The position numbers and the translations under genes are program-made. Below are positions 42,907 through 51,868 of a stretch of 64,000 nt of DNA, one piece after another. The notes beneath the pieces are model-generated. The model was not told the DNA's origin, did not search any database, and saw only the letters and a list, made by a program, of their open reading frames with translations. Within the stretch, counting starts at the first letter, position 1, and each line of letters starts with the position of its first letter. Origin of the DNA: Castellaniella sp044508625 (lineage in GTDB: Bacteria; Pseudomonadota; Gammaproteobacteria; Burkholderiales; Burkholderiaceae_B); NCBI GenBank assembly GCA_044508625.1, contig JBIQHJ010000001.1, positions 186,001 through 250,000 on the forward strand, given 5' to 3'.

Positions 42907-44346
42907 ATGAATCCCTTGCGTGCCGGCAAGAGTTTCGACAGTTTGCGTGACTGGCTTCGGCACCTGGCCGCAACGGATCGCCTCGCGACGCTGAAGGAGA
43001 ATATTCCCCTCGAGCATCGCCTCGCGGCGATTGCCAAACGTCTGGACGGCAGCAAGGCCGCATATTTTCCAAAACCGGGCGGGCATGACATAGGCATCGT
43101 TTCCGGGTTCATGTCGCAGCGCGCCTGGGTGGCGGAAGCCATGGGGGTGCCGCAATCGGAACTGCTGGCGCGATATCGGCATGCAGCGGAAAATCCTCGC
43201 CCCTGGGTCGAAATCGAAAATGGCGCTCCTTGCCAGCAGGTCGTGCACCGGGATATCGACGTGCGGCGCCTTTTGCCCATCCCGACCCACAGCGAGCATG
43301 ATTCCGGGCCCTACATCACGGCGGGCCTCGTGATTGCCCGCAACCCCGCGACGGGCATTCAGAATGTGTCGATCAACCGCATCCAGGTCCATGGCGAAAG
43401 ACATATGGCCCTGCTGATGCTGCCCCGCCATCTGCTCGCCTTCTACAAGGCGGCCGAAGGCGCGGGGCGGGCGCTGCCCATTGCCATCGCCATCGGCGTG
43501 GATCCGCTGACGCTGCTGGCCTCCCAGGCCATTACGCCGATCGATCATGACGAGCTCGAGATCGCCAGCGCCTTGCATGCGGATCCCTTGCGGGTGGTGA
43601 AATGCCTCAGCAATGATGTGCGGGTGCCGGCGCATGCGGAAATCGTCATCGAGGGCCGCATATTGCCGGGGGAACGCCATATGGAGGGGCCTTTCGGCGA
43701 GTTTCCGAAATACTACAGCGAAAAAGAGCAGCGCGAGGTCATAGAGGTCGACCTGATCACGCACCGGGAAAAACCCCTCTACCACACCATCGTGCCGGCC
43801 GAGATGGAACACCTCTTGTTGGGCGGCATCCCCCGCGAGGCGACTTTGCTGGGCCATCTGCAAGGCAGCCATCCACAAGTCCAGGACGTTCATTTGTCGG
43901 TTGGCGGCGTCTGCCGCTATCACTTGTACGTCCGGCTGCGCAAGACCCATGAGGGCTTGCCAAAGAACGTGATCCTGTCCGCGTTCGGCGCCCATTACGA
44001 CATCAAGCATGTGGTGGTGGTGGACGAGGACGTCGACGTCCATGATCCGCAGCAGGTGGAGTGGGCGGTGGCGACCCGTTTCCAGGCCAGCCGGGATCTG
44101 GTGGTGGTCCACGGGGCCCAGGGATCCGTGCTGGATCCCTCGACGACGCTGTACGCGCCGCCGCAGGGGCGGGATGCGGACGAGGCCGCGGTGCAGGGCC
44201 TCAGTGCCAAGATGGGCCTGGATGCCACACGCCCGGTGCATTACGAGGGACATGTGTTCACCAAGGTCAGGATTCCTGGCGAACAGGACGTCGACCTCGA
44301 CGAGCTCATCTCCCCGAATACCCGTTTTGATATCGATCGGCCATAG
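42907..44346 (+). CDS. UbiD-family prenylated-FMN decarboxylase (possibly HmfF-like furandicarboxylate decarboxylase)
   Basis: 479 residues. UbiD enzymes reversibly decarboxylate aromatic or unsaturated acids using prenylated FMN. The catalytic triad is visible: Arg158 in SINRIQVHGER, and Glu260 and Glu265 in HMEGPFGEFPKYYS. The start at 42907 is preferred for GGAGG five bases upstream. The gene is followed by a TRAP transporter, divergent from xdhC. In an island with an hmfABCDE-like operon, the best candidate reaction is 2,5-furandicarboxylate to 2-furoate (HmfF). Other aromatic acids remain possible, and no UbiX-type prenyltransferase is in the window. Confidence 0.85.
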   Translation: MNPLRAGKSFDSLRDWLRHLAATDRLATLKENIPLEHRLAAIAKRLDGSKAAYFPKPGGHDIGIVSGFMSQRAWVAEAMGVPQSELLARYRHAAENPRPWVEIENGAPCQQVVHRDIDVRRLLPIPTHSEHDSGPYITAGLVIARNPATGIQNVSINRIQVHGERHMALLMLPRHLLAFYKAAEGAGRALPIAIAIGVDPLTLLASQAITPIDHDELEIASALHADPLRVVKCLSNDVRVPAHAEIVIEGRILPGERHMEGPFGEFPKYYSEKEQREVIEVDLITHREKPLYHTIVPAEMEHLLLGGIPREATLLGHLQGSHPQVQDVHLSVGGVCRYHLYVRLRKTHEGLPKNVILSAFGAHYDIKHVVVVDEDVDVHDPQQVEWAVATRFQASRDLVVVHGAQGSVLDPSTTLYAPPQGRDADEAAVQGLSAKMGLDATRPVHYEGHVFTKVRIPGEQDVDLDELISPNTRFDIDRP

Positions 44347-44466
44347 GCGGCCGGCTTGCCGTCCTATGCCGATCACCGTTTCCAGCGGAGCGCATCGTTC
44401 ATCGACCACCATTCGCCTCGCCGCCGCAAAGCTCGAAACCCGATGAAAGCATGGAAGGCAGCCATA

Positions 44467-46404
44467 ATGAGAAAGCTTTTGAATCCGCTCTCGATATTCG
44501 CGATCCTCTGGTCGTGCTTCCAGATCTACGTGGTTTATGGAACGCCTCTGGACCTGATGGTGGCGGTCCCGATCCATGTCATGTTTGCGGCGATCCTGGT
44601 GTTCCTCGGCAAACCCTTGATCAAGAACCCGGGTTCCAGGTATTACGCCAGCGCGCGATGGCTCGATATTGCCAGTGTGCTGGCCTGCATCGGAATCGCC
44701 GCATACTTTTATATAGAACAGGGCCGGATCACCACCCGCATCGCGGGCGTGGATCCCGTCACTCCGGGCGATTTCGTGGTCGGCGTGCTCACCGTGATTC
44801 TCGTCGTCGAGGCGACGCGGCGGCTGCTGGGCAGGGGCCTGACCTTCGTGATCCTGGCGTTCCTGGTCTATCAGTTCAGCGGCACGGCGATGCGCGGCAT
44901 TCCCGGCATCGGCGCCGTGGCGCACGGCGGCGAATTGACGGCGTCGTTCTTCAGGCGATTCCTGGAGCTGCAGACACTTCAGAATGAAGGCATCTTTGGG
45001 ATTCCCAGTATCGTTTCCTATACGCAGGTGATGTATTTCCTGCTGTTTGGCGCGTTCCTGGAAACGTTCGGCGGTGGAAAACTGTTCATCGATCTGGCGA
45101 CCTTGATGGTCGGCCGTTTCCGCGGCGGCATGGCAAAGGTCGCGGTCATCGGGTCCACCATGTTCGGCGCCATCAGCGGCAGTGCGACGGCCAATGCGGC
45201 GATCGTCGGCAATTTCACGATTCCCGCCATGCGCAGGTCGGGCCTCAGCGCGGAGGAGGCCGCCGCGGTAGAGGCGTCGGCCTCGACGGGCGGGCAGATC
45301 ATGCCGCCCGTCATGGGAGCCGCCGCCTTCCTGATCGCCCAGTTCATGGGGGAATCCTATCGTGACATTGCGATCAGCGCGATCATCCCGGCACTGCTGT
45401 ATTATGCGGCGCTTTTCTTCGTCATCGACAGCAGCGCCAAGAAGCACAATATCAAGGGAGTTTCGGCGGCCGAGTTGAATATCACCTGGCGGTCCACCTT
45501 TTTGCGCCTCTATTTGTTTATTCCGGTAGTCTCGCTGGTCTACGATATATTCGTCGGCAGGTCCCTCAGCTCGTCCACGCTGCGTGCCGTCGTGCTGACG
45601 ATCATTCTGGCCTATTTGACCAAGCTGTATGAAAAGACCCGTAATGGCGAGGGCTTTTTCCGCAGCGCGGGCACGACCGCGCGCGATATCGTCGTCGATT
45701 CCATCCTGGCGCTGGAAAGCGGCGGACGGGCCGCGGTGACGGTCGCGATCCCCTGCGCCGGCGCCGGCATCATCGTGGGTGTCGCCTCCATGACCAACCT
45801 GGGCCTGACCTTCGGCGGATTCATGCTGGCGATCTCAGGCGGATACCTGATTCCCTCCCTGCTGATCGTCATGGTGATGGTCATCATCATGGGGATGGGC
45901 ATGCCCACCACGGCGGCTTATATCATGGGCTCGATCCTTGCCGTCCCGGCGCTGCAAATCCTGGATCTGCCGCTGATTTCCATCCACTTCTTCGTGCTGT
46001 ATTTCGCCGTGCTTTCCATGGTGACGCCGCCCGTCGCGCTCGCGACATTCGTCGCGGCCGGCATCGCGGGCGCGGACGTCTGGAGAACCGGGTGGATGGC
46101 CCTGAGGAACAGCTTCGCGGGCTTTCTGGTGGCGTTTGCCCTGGTCCGCAGTCCCGCCCTGCTGCTCGAAGGCCAGGCGCATGTCATCGTCCTGCACAGT
46201 CTCGTGACCTTGGCGAGCTGCTACGTCATGGCCGTGTGCTTCTCGGGATTCTGGCGTACCCATAATTCAAGGCTGGAAAATATCCTGATGTTTTCAATCG
46301 CGATTTCGTTCTTGTCTTTTGATGCCGTTTATATCGGCGTCGGGCTGGCCATATTGGCGATTGTGTGGCTGGGCCAAGGGGTTCGTATACGCAAACGGCC
46401 ATAA
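44467..46404 (+). CDS. TRAP transporter fused permease (4TM-12TM, TAXI type)
   Basis: About 645 residues with many transmembrane helices. The N-terminal DctQ-like part is fused to a DctM-like part (GSTMFGAISGSATANAAIVGNFTI in shortened form, then GGQIMPPVMGAAAFLIAQ and MGMGMPTTAAYI). This single-chain layout is that of TAXI-TRAP systems. The start at 44467 is chosen for GGAAGG upstream; 44443 is the alternative. It forms an uptake system with the next gene, probably for a carboxylate used by the UbiD enzyme. Confidence 0.88.
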   Translation: MRKLLNPLSIFAILWSCFQIYVVYGTPLDLMVAVPIHVMFAAILVFLGKPLIKNPGSRYYASARWLDIASVLACIGIAAYFYIEQGRITTRIAGVDPVTPGDFVVGVLTVILVVEATRRLLGRGLTFVILAFLVYQFSGTAMRGIPGIGAVAHGGELTASFFRRFLELQTLQNEGIFGIPSIVSYTQVMYFLLFGAFLETFGGGKLFIDLATLMVGRFRGGMAKVAVIGSTMFGAISGSATANAAIVGNFTIPAMRRSGLSAEEAAAVEASASTGGQIMPPVMGAAAFLIAQFMGESYRDIAISAIIPALLYYAALFFVIDSSAKKHNIKGVSAAELNITWRSTFLRLYLFIPVVSLVYDIFVGRSLSSSTLRAVVLTIILAYLTKLYEKTRNGEGFFRSAGTTARDIVVDSILALESGGRAAVTVAIPCAGAGIIVGVASMTNLGLTFGGFMLAISGGYLIPSLLIVMVMVIIMGMGMPTTAAYIMGSILAVPALQILDLPLISIHFFVLYFAVLSMVTPPVALATFVAAGIAGADVWRTGWMALRNSFAGFLVAFALVRSPALLLEGQAHVIVLHSLVTLASCYVMAVCFSGFWRTHNSRLENILMFSIAISFLSFDAVYIGVGLAILAIVWLGQGVRIRKRP

Positions 46405-46417
46405 CCAAGGAGCAGAC

Positions 46418-47449
46418 ATGACTGATTTGAGTTCTCGCAGAACCGTGATCAAGCTTATCGGTTTCGGTGCATTGAATGCCGTGCATGGCATCCCCGCGGC
46501 ATGGGCCGCCGCGGCGGAAGGCGCAAAGATGCTGACGGCCCCCGCCCGCATCAGGTTTGCCACGGCGGGCACCGGCAGCGGGTGGTATGCCATGGGGGGC
46601 GCCTTCAGGAACGTGCTCTTGAAGGGCCTGCCCAAGGGCTCGGCCGTCGAGGTCATGAGCACGCCGATGGCGATTGCCAACACGTTCCTGGTCTCCAAGG
46701 GCGATGCGGATGTAGGCTTGAATTTCCCGCCCGTCGTTGCCTGGGCCGAGCAGGGCGTCGGCCCATTCAAAGAGCCGATACACAATATCCGCGGCTTGCT
46801 GGGCGGCCTGGACCAGTATTGGCAGCGCGTGACCGTCAGGAATGGCTACGAGCTTGAAAAACTATCCGACATCAAGGAAAAGAAGCTCCCGGTTCGGATC
46901 GGGACGGGCCCGGATGGAAGCCTGAATGAGTACATGGCTCGCCTGATCCTCGAGGCCAATGGCCTGACCTACGATGAGATCAAGGGGTATGGCGGCAATG
47001 TCGTGCGCTCGGGCCTGAGCGTCATTACCGACCTTTTCCAGGACAACCGCCTGGACATGGTGATGGGCATCACCACGCCCGGCCATCCCAATACCGCGCA
47101 ACTGTCGATTGCTCCGGGCCAGAGATTCCTCGGGCTCCAGGATCATGCCATCGAATACCTCAAGAAATTCGGGTTTTCCGAGGCCACGATGCCGGCGGGC
47201 ATGTTCGAGAAGCAAGACTATCCCGTGAAAGGCGTCGGTTGGAGCACCGGTCTCTATGCATCGACGGCCATGTCGGATGACGAGGCCTATTCCATCTGCA
47301 AAGCCATTCTGGCGGGCATCGACGAACTGAAAGGCAGCCTCGCGTCCATGAAGGACTGGACGCCGCAGATTGCATCGGATCCACGGCGGATCGGCGGGAC
47401 CATTCACCCCGGCGCCGAGGCCTATTTCAAAGAGGCGGGTCTGCGGTAA
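46418..47449 (+). CDS. TAXI-family TRAP transporter solute-binding protein
   Basis: 343 residues. A Tat-like signal (SRRTVIKLIGFGALNAVHG) ends around residue 30-35. The TAXI hallmarks follow: IRFATAGTGSGWYAMGG, MSTPMAIANTFLVSKGDADVGLN, and LPVRIGTGPDGSLNEYMA. AAGGAG precedes the ATG at 46418, 13 bases after the permease gene. It delivers substrate to the fused permease. TAXI proteins bind carboxylates such as glutamate; the ligand here is unknown, and an aromatic or furan acid is suggested by context. Confidence 0.88.
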   Translation: MTDLSSRRTVIKLIGFGALNAVHGIPAAWAAAAEGAKMLTAPARIRFATAGTGSGWYAMGGAFRNVLLKGLPKGSAVEVMSTPMAIANTFLVSKGDADVGLNFPPVVAWAEQGVGPFKEPIHNIRGLLGGLDQYWQRVTVRNGYELEKLSDIKEKKLPVRIGTGPDGSLNEYMARLILEANGLTYDEIKGYGGNVVRSGLSVITDLFQDNRLDMVMGITTPGHPNTAQLSIAPGQRFLGLQDHAIEYLKKFGFSEATMPAGMFEKQDYPVKGVGWSTGLYASTAMSDDEAYSICKAILAGIDELKGSLASMKDWTPQIASDPRRIGGTIHPGAEAYFKEAGLR

Positions 47450-47482
47450 AGACGGGCCTTGCGGATGGGCGATGGGCTTGCG

Positions 47483-48484
47483 TCAGAGCGCCGGCGTGGT
47501 CGACGGCATGTCGACCGCGAGCTCCTGGGGGACGTCCCGCATGAAGTCGTACTCTGCGGGCGCGGGCTCTTTCGGGGCGCCCGCGCCGATCCGCATCGAT
47601 TGCAGGTGCTGCGTCAATAACTCGATGAAGGCCGAGGTCGCCTGATTCAGCGGGTGCCGGGGGTGGGTCACGCACACGACGCGGCGGGTCAGTGTGGGCT
47701 CGACGATGCGATGTGTTCGCAGGCGCGGGCTCCAGGGCTGCCCGCTCAAGGTGATGCCTGGGAGGATGGTCGCCAACTGTGTATTGCTGACCAGATTCAG
47801 GATCGACGTGACCGAATCGGACTCGATGGTCGGCGACAGGCTGATGTCCGCTCCCTGGGCGTAGTATTCCATGATGCCGCGCAAGCCGTGGTGCCGCGTG
47901 AGCAGGGCGAGTTCCAGCGTGTCGACGATGCGCAGGGGAACGACCTCGGGCAGGGCGCGCCGGTGATCGACGCTGGTGATCAGCACCATGTCTTCGTCGG
48001 TGATGACTTCCATGTCCAGGCCCAGCGGACGGGTCGGCTTGTTGATGATGGCGGCGTCGAGGCGGCCCCCGGCCACCCAATCCGCCAGTATCGCGCTATA
48101 GCCGTCGGCAATCGTCACATTGACCTTGGGGTGCTGGCTCTTGAATTCCTGCAGGGTGATGGCGAGCGCCCCATGGGCGATGGACGCGATCATGCCGACA
48201 TTGATATGGCCGCGCAACTCGCCCTTGGCTCGCAGCAACTGTTCGCGCGCATGCGTCAGGTCGCGCATGATGGGGAAGAACAATTGGTACATCTGGCGCC
48301 CCGCCGTCGTCGGCTGCATCCCGCGAGGATTGCGTGTGAACAGCTTCTGGTCGAGTTCCTCCTCGAGCCTCGCGATCTGCATGCTGAGCGCGGGTTGAAC
48401 GATATTCAGCCGTTTGGCCGCCCGTGTCACGGTTCCTTCCTCGAACAAGCAGAGAAAATACTGAATCTGGCGTAATTCCATCAT
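47483..48484 (-). CDS. LysR-family transcriptional regulator (catabolic type)
   Basis: 333 residues. Winged helix at the N-terminus (MELRQIQYFLCLFEEGTVTRAAKRLN, QPALSMQIARLEEELDQKLF, RNPRGMQPTTAG), followed by the substrate-binding domain. AAGGGG lies before the start. It is convergent with the TAXI gene and lies upstream, on the same strand, of the ABC transporter ATPase end. It is a candidate regulator of the island; its target promoter is not identifiable directly. Confidence 0.85.
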   Translation of the reverse strand: MMELRQIQYFLCLFEEGTVTRAAKRLNIVQPALSMQIARLEEELDQKLFTRNPRGMQPTTAGRQMYQLFFPIMRDLTHAREQLLRAKGELRGHINVGMIASIAHGALAITLQEFKSQHPKVNVTIADGYSAILADWVAGGRLDAAIINKPTRPLGLDMEVITDEDMVLITSVDHRRALPEVVPLRIVDTLELALLTRHHGLRGIMEYYAQGADISLSPTIESDSVTSILNLVSNTQLATILPGITLSGQPWSPRLRTHRIVEPTLTRRVVCVTHPRHPLNQATSAFIELLTQHLQSMRIGAGAPKEPAPAEYDFMRDVPQELAVDMPSTTPAL

Positions 48485-48530
48485 CGTCCCCTTCGGGTTT
48501 CTCCCGCATGGCCGCCGGCCTGGAAAGCGC

Positions 48531-49250
48531 TTATAGGGCGATCTCCCGCAGGAGCCGTTCCTGGTCGGCGGGCTCGCTCGCCTTGCCGGCCAGCGTGATG
48601 CTGCCGCGCTTCATGACGTAGAAGCGGTCCACCACCAACAAGGACCGCTTGAGGTTCTGCTCCACCAGCAGAATGGAGACCCCTTCCTCTTTGAGCTCCG
48701 CCAGCAGCTTGAAGATATCGTCGACGATCATGGGGGCGAGGCCTTCGCTGGGCTCGTCGATCAGCATGAGACGCGGCCGGCCGATCAGCGCCCGGGCGAT
48801 CGTCAGCATCTGCTGCTCGCCCCCGGACAGCGTGATCCCGGCCTGCGATCGCCGTTCATGCAGCCTGGGAAAGCGTTGGTAGACGTCGCTCAGGGCCCGG
48901 CGCTGTTCGGCCTTGGACAGCGTACGGTTCTGCAGCAGTCCCAGTTGAAGATTTTCCTCGACGCTGAGCCCGGGGAAGATCCGCCGGTCTTCGGGGATGA
49001 ATGCGATTCCCTGCCGGGCAATGGCGTCCTGCTCGAGCCCATTGAGCTTCACGTCCTGGAAAAGGATGTCTCCTTGAGTCGGCTTGACCCATCCGGCGAT
49101 CGTCCTGAGCGTGGTGGTCTTGCCGACGCCGTTGCGGCCGAACAGGCCGACGATCTCGCCGGCTGCGATTTCCAGATCCACGCCTTGCAGGATGTGGCTC
49201 AAACCGTAGTAGGAGTGTACCCCCGTCATACGCAATATCATATTGCTCAC
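48531..49250 (-). CDS. livF: Branched-chain amino acid-type ABC transporter ATP-binding protein LivF
   Basis: 239 residues from the GTG at 49250, which overlaps the livG stop (GTGA); an ATG at 49241 is the alternative. Walker A is GLFGRNGVGKTTTLR, signature LSGGEQQML, Walker B LMLIDEPSEGLAP. The LivF-specific IPEDRRIFPGLSVEENL is present. Last gene of a five-gene livKHMGF-order operon. HAAT transporters also import aromatic acids, which fits the catabolic surroundings. Confidence 0.9.
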   Translation of the reverse strand: MSNMILRMTGVHSYYGLSHILQGVDLEIAAGEIVGLFGRNGVGKTTTLRTIAGWVKPTQGDILFQDVKLNGLEQDAIARQGIAFIPEDRRIFPGLSVEENLQLGLLQNRTLSKAEQRRALSDVYQRFPRLHERRSQAGITLSGGEQQMLTIARALIGRPRLMLIDEPSEGLAPMIVDDIFKLLAELKEEGVSILLVEQNLKRSLLVVDRFYVMKRGSITLAGKASEPADQERLLREIAL

Positions 49251-49990
49251 GCCTCTCCGAGATAGGCTTCGCGCACCGCCGGGTTCGCCCGGACATCCTG
49301 CGGAATTCCCTCGGCCAGCTTCTGGCCCTGATGCATGACGACGATCCAGTGCGACAGGTCCATCACCAGGTCGATGTCGTGCTCCACCAGCATGACGGCG
49401 GTTTCCCCGGCGATATCGCGGATCATGTTCTTCGTGTCCTCCGTATCGCCGTGCGACATTCCCTGTGTGGGCTCGTCGAGCAGCAGCATCCTGGGTTCGC
49501 TGGCAAGCGCCAGGGCGATTTCCAGCCGGCGCTGTTCCCCGTGGGACAAGTAGCCGGCCAGCTCCTTGCGCCGCTGCGTCAAGAGAAAGCGGTCGAGGAG
49601 CTCCCTGGTCTTGGCCTTGGCGCGCACGCTGTGGGCGAGGGGCCGCAGCAGGCGGCCGTCGGGCTCGAGGATTTGGCTGGCCAGCCGCAGGTTTTCCTCC
49701 ACCGTCAGGTCGAAGAACAGTTTGGTGATCTGAAAGGAACGCGCCAGGCCGGCCAGGCAGATGCGGTTGGATGGCCATCCGGTGATGTCCTTGTCCTGGA
49801 ACCGGACACGCCCCGAGCTCGAGCGGATGGCGCCGGCGATCAGATTGAACAAGGTGCTCTTGCCCGCTCCGTTGGGGCCGATCACCGAGGTGATCTGCCG
49901 GTCGCGCGCCTGCAGGCTGACGTTGTTGACCGCCTGCAGCCCGCCGAAGGCGACACTCACCCCTTCCACGTCGAGGATGATTTCGGTCAT
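49247..49990 (-). CDS. livG: Branched-chain amino acid-type ABC transporter ATP-binding protein LivG
   Basis: 247 residues. Walker A is VIGPNGAGKSTLFN, signature LSHGEQRRLEIA, Walker B MLLLDEPTQGM, and the LivG-type GLARSFQITKLFFDLTVEENL region is present in full. The start at 49990 overlaps the livM stop by four bases. It pairs with LivF to energise uptake. Confidence 0.9.
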   Translation of the reverse strand: MTEIILDVEGVSVAFGGLQAVNNVSLQARDRQITSVIGPNGAGKSTLFNLIAGAIRSSSGRVRFQDKDITGWPSNRICLAGLARSFQITKLFFDLTVEENLRLASQILEPDGRLLRPLAHSVRAKAKTRELLDRFLLTQRRKELAGYLSHGEQRRLEIALALASEPRMLLLDEPTQGMSHGDTEDTKNMIRDIAGETAVMLVEHDIDLVMDLSHWIVVMHQGQKLAEGIPQDVRANPAVREAYLGEA

Positions 49991-50979
49991 GAGAGCCGTC
50001 CCCCTTTGGCGGCGCCCGTCAGCCGCTTGTAGAGGCCGACGAATCCCGCAGGGAAAAAGATCACCGTCAGCATGAAGATGATGCCGATCACGATGCCATG
50101 GTGCAGCGTCCAACTGCTGATGAAAGTCTTGAGGGCAATCAGGAAGACACTGCCGTAGAGCGGTCCGATGAGCGTGCCCGTGCCTCCGAGGATCACCATG
50201 ATGACGGCATTCACCGAGATGTCGAAATACATGAGTTCCGGGGAGACGAAACCGCGCAGCAAGGGGTACAGCGTGCCCGCCAGCGCGGCCACGTCCGCCG
50301 CGATCACATAGGAGGCCAGCTTGTACCGCCAGGGGTTGTATCCCAGGGCGCGCACGCGCTCCTCGTTCGAGCGGATGGCGACCAGCACGCGCCCGAATGG
50401 CGTGTGCGTCAAGTACAGCAGGCCCAGGTACATCACCAGGACGAAGAACAGGGACAGCATGAAAAAGCTGACCGGATCGCCCAGGTTCAGGCTGAAAAGT
50501 CCAAAGTTGATCTCCAGCACGGGAATGCCCGTGATGCCGTCCGATCCGCCCAGGGACCGCGTGTTGTAGACCGCCCGTCCGGCGACCTGGGCGAGGCCGA
50601 ACGTGATCAGGATGAAATAAACGCCCCTGGATCGAATGGCGATGGCCCCGATGACCAGCGCCACGAGGGTGGATGCCAGCAGGCTCAGGCCCAGCGCGCT
50701 CCAGAATCCATGGCTGCCCCCCTCCAGCAGCAACAGGGCGGTCAGGTAGGCGCCCATGCCGAAGTACAGCGCCTGGCCCAGCGAGAAGAGCCCGGTGTAC
50801 CCCAGCAGCAGGTCGACGCTGAGGGCGATCCCCGAGAAAATCAGGGCCTCGGTGGCCAGGCGCAGATAAAAGGTCTCCTGGGCGATGCCGGCGATGATGG
50901 CAAAGAGAATGGCCGCCGCGAAGAAGATCCAGGCCAGGAGCCTGGGGCTTGTCGTTCCGCTGAATTTTTGCGCGCCCAC
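49987..50979 (-). CDS. livM: Branched-chain amino acid-type ABC transporter permease LivM
   Basis: 330 residues with about eight to ten transmembrane segments. The LivM pattern is clear: LATEALIFSGIALSVDLLLGYTG, GLFSLGQALYFGMGAYL, LALVIGAIAIRSRGVYFILITFG in part, and ERVRALGYNPWRYKLASYV with the permease loop. It begins two bases after livH and overlaps livG. Confidence 0.9.
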   Translation of the reverse strand: MGAQKFSGTTSPRLLAWIFFAAAILFAIIAGIAQETFYLRLATEALIFSGIALSVDLLLGYTGLFSLGQALYFGMGAYLTALLLLEGGSHGFWSALGLSLLASTLVALVIGAIAIRSRGVYFILITFGLAQVAGRAVYNTRSLGGSDGITGIPVLEINFGLFSLNLGDPVSFFMLSLFFVLVMYLGLLYLTHTPFGRVLVAIRSNEERVRALGYNPWRYKLASYVIAADVAALAGTLYPLLRGFVSPELMYFDISVNAVIMVILGGTGTLIGPLYGSVFLIALKTFISSWTLHHGIVIGIIFMLTVIFFPAGFVGLYKRLTGAAKGGRLS

Positions 50980-50981
50980 GG

Positions 50982-51860
50982 CTACCGGCTCCAGTTGAAC
51001 AGGCCCTGTGGGCGGACGACCAGCACCGCGATCATGATGCTGAAGATCAGCGGCTCTCCCCAGTTGGGTGCGATATACAGGCTGGCGATGGATTCGATCT
51101 GCGTCAGCAGCAATCCCGCCACCACCGTGCCCCAGAAGCTGCCGATCCCCCCCACGATGACGACGGTGAAGGCCAGCAGGATGAAGTCATGGCCCATCGT
51201 GGGAAATACGGAATAGATCGGCGCCAGCAGCACCCCCGCCAATGCCGCCAGTGAAATGCCGAACGCGAATGCGCCGGAATAGATCAGGCGCACCGGCACC
51301 CCGAGGCTGGCCGTCATGTCCTTGTCATGGGCGGCGGCGCGAATCACGGCGCCGAGGCGGGTTCGAAACAGCACGAACCAGGTCAGCGTGATGATCAGCG
51401 TGCCGAACACCAGCAGGAACAGCCTGTAATTCGGAATGATGATTCCCACGATTTCGGTAACGCCCGAAATGGGGTTTTCCGGCTTCATCGTATTGGGCCC
51501 GTACAGCACGTCGTACAGGTCCTTGAGAATGATGGACAGGCCGATCGTCAGCAAAAGGGTGAGGGTGTGCCGATCCGGGCTGTGATACACGAACCGGATC
51601 AGGCAGCGCTCCACGAGGGCCCCGATGGGCATCACCAGCAGCGGCGTGATGATCAGCGCCGCCCAGAATCCCAGGCCCAGGGCGTACAGGGTCATGCTGA
51701 TGAATGCGCCCATGGCGTAGAACTCGCCATGGGCCATATTCACCACATCCAGCAAGCCGAATATGATGCTCAGCCCCAGGGACACCAGGATGATGGCCAC
51801 GCCGATCGTCAGGCCATTGACGATCTGCGGCCCCAGGACGAATTGCAGATACTCGATCAT
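50982..51860 (-). CDS. livH: Branched-chain amino acid-type ABC transporter permease LivH
   Basis: 292 residues. LivH hallmarks: NGLTIGVAIILVSLGLSIIFG, LLDVVNMAHGEFYAMGAF, RAAAHDKDMTASLGVPV (permease loop), and the C-terminal GGIGSFWGTVVAGLLL. It lies eight bases after livK and two before livM. Confidence 0.9.
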   Translation of the reverse strand: MIEYLQFVLGPQIVNGLTIGVAIILVSLGLSIIFGLLDVVNMAHGEFYAMGAFISMTLYALGLGFWAALIITPLLVMPIGALVERCLIRFVYHSPDRHTLTLLLTIGLSIILKDLYDVLYGPNTMKPENPISGVTEIVGIIIPNYRLFLLVFGTLIITLTWFVLFRTRLGAVIRAAAHDKDMTASLGVPVRLIYSGAFAFGISLAALAGVLLAPIYSVFPTMGHDFILLAFTVVIVGGIGSFWGTVVAGLLLTQIESIASLYIAPNWGEPLIFSIMIAVLVVRPQGLFNWSR

Positions 51861-51868
51861 GTCCGTTC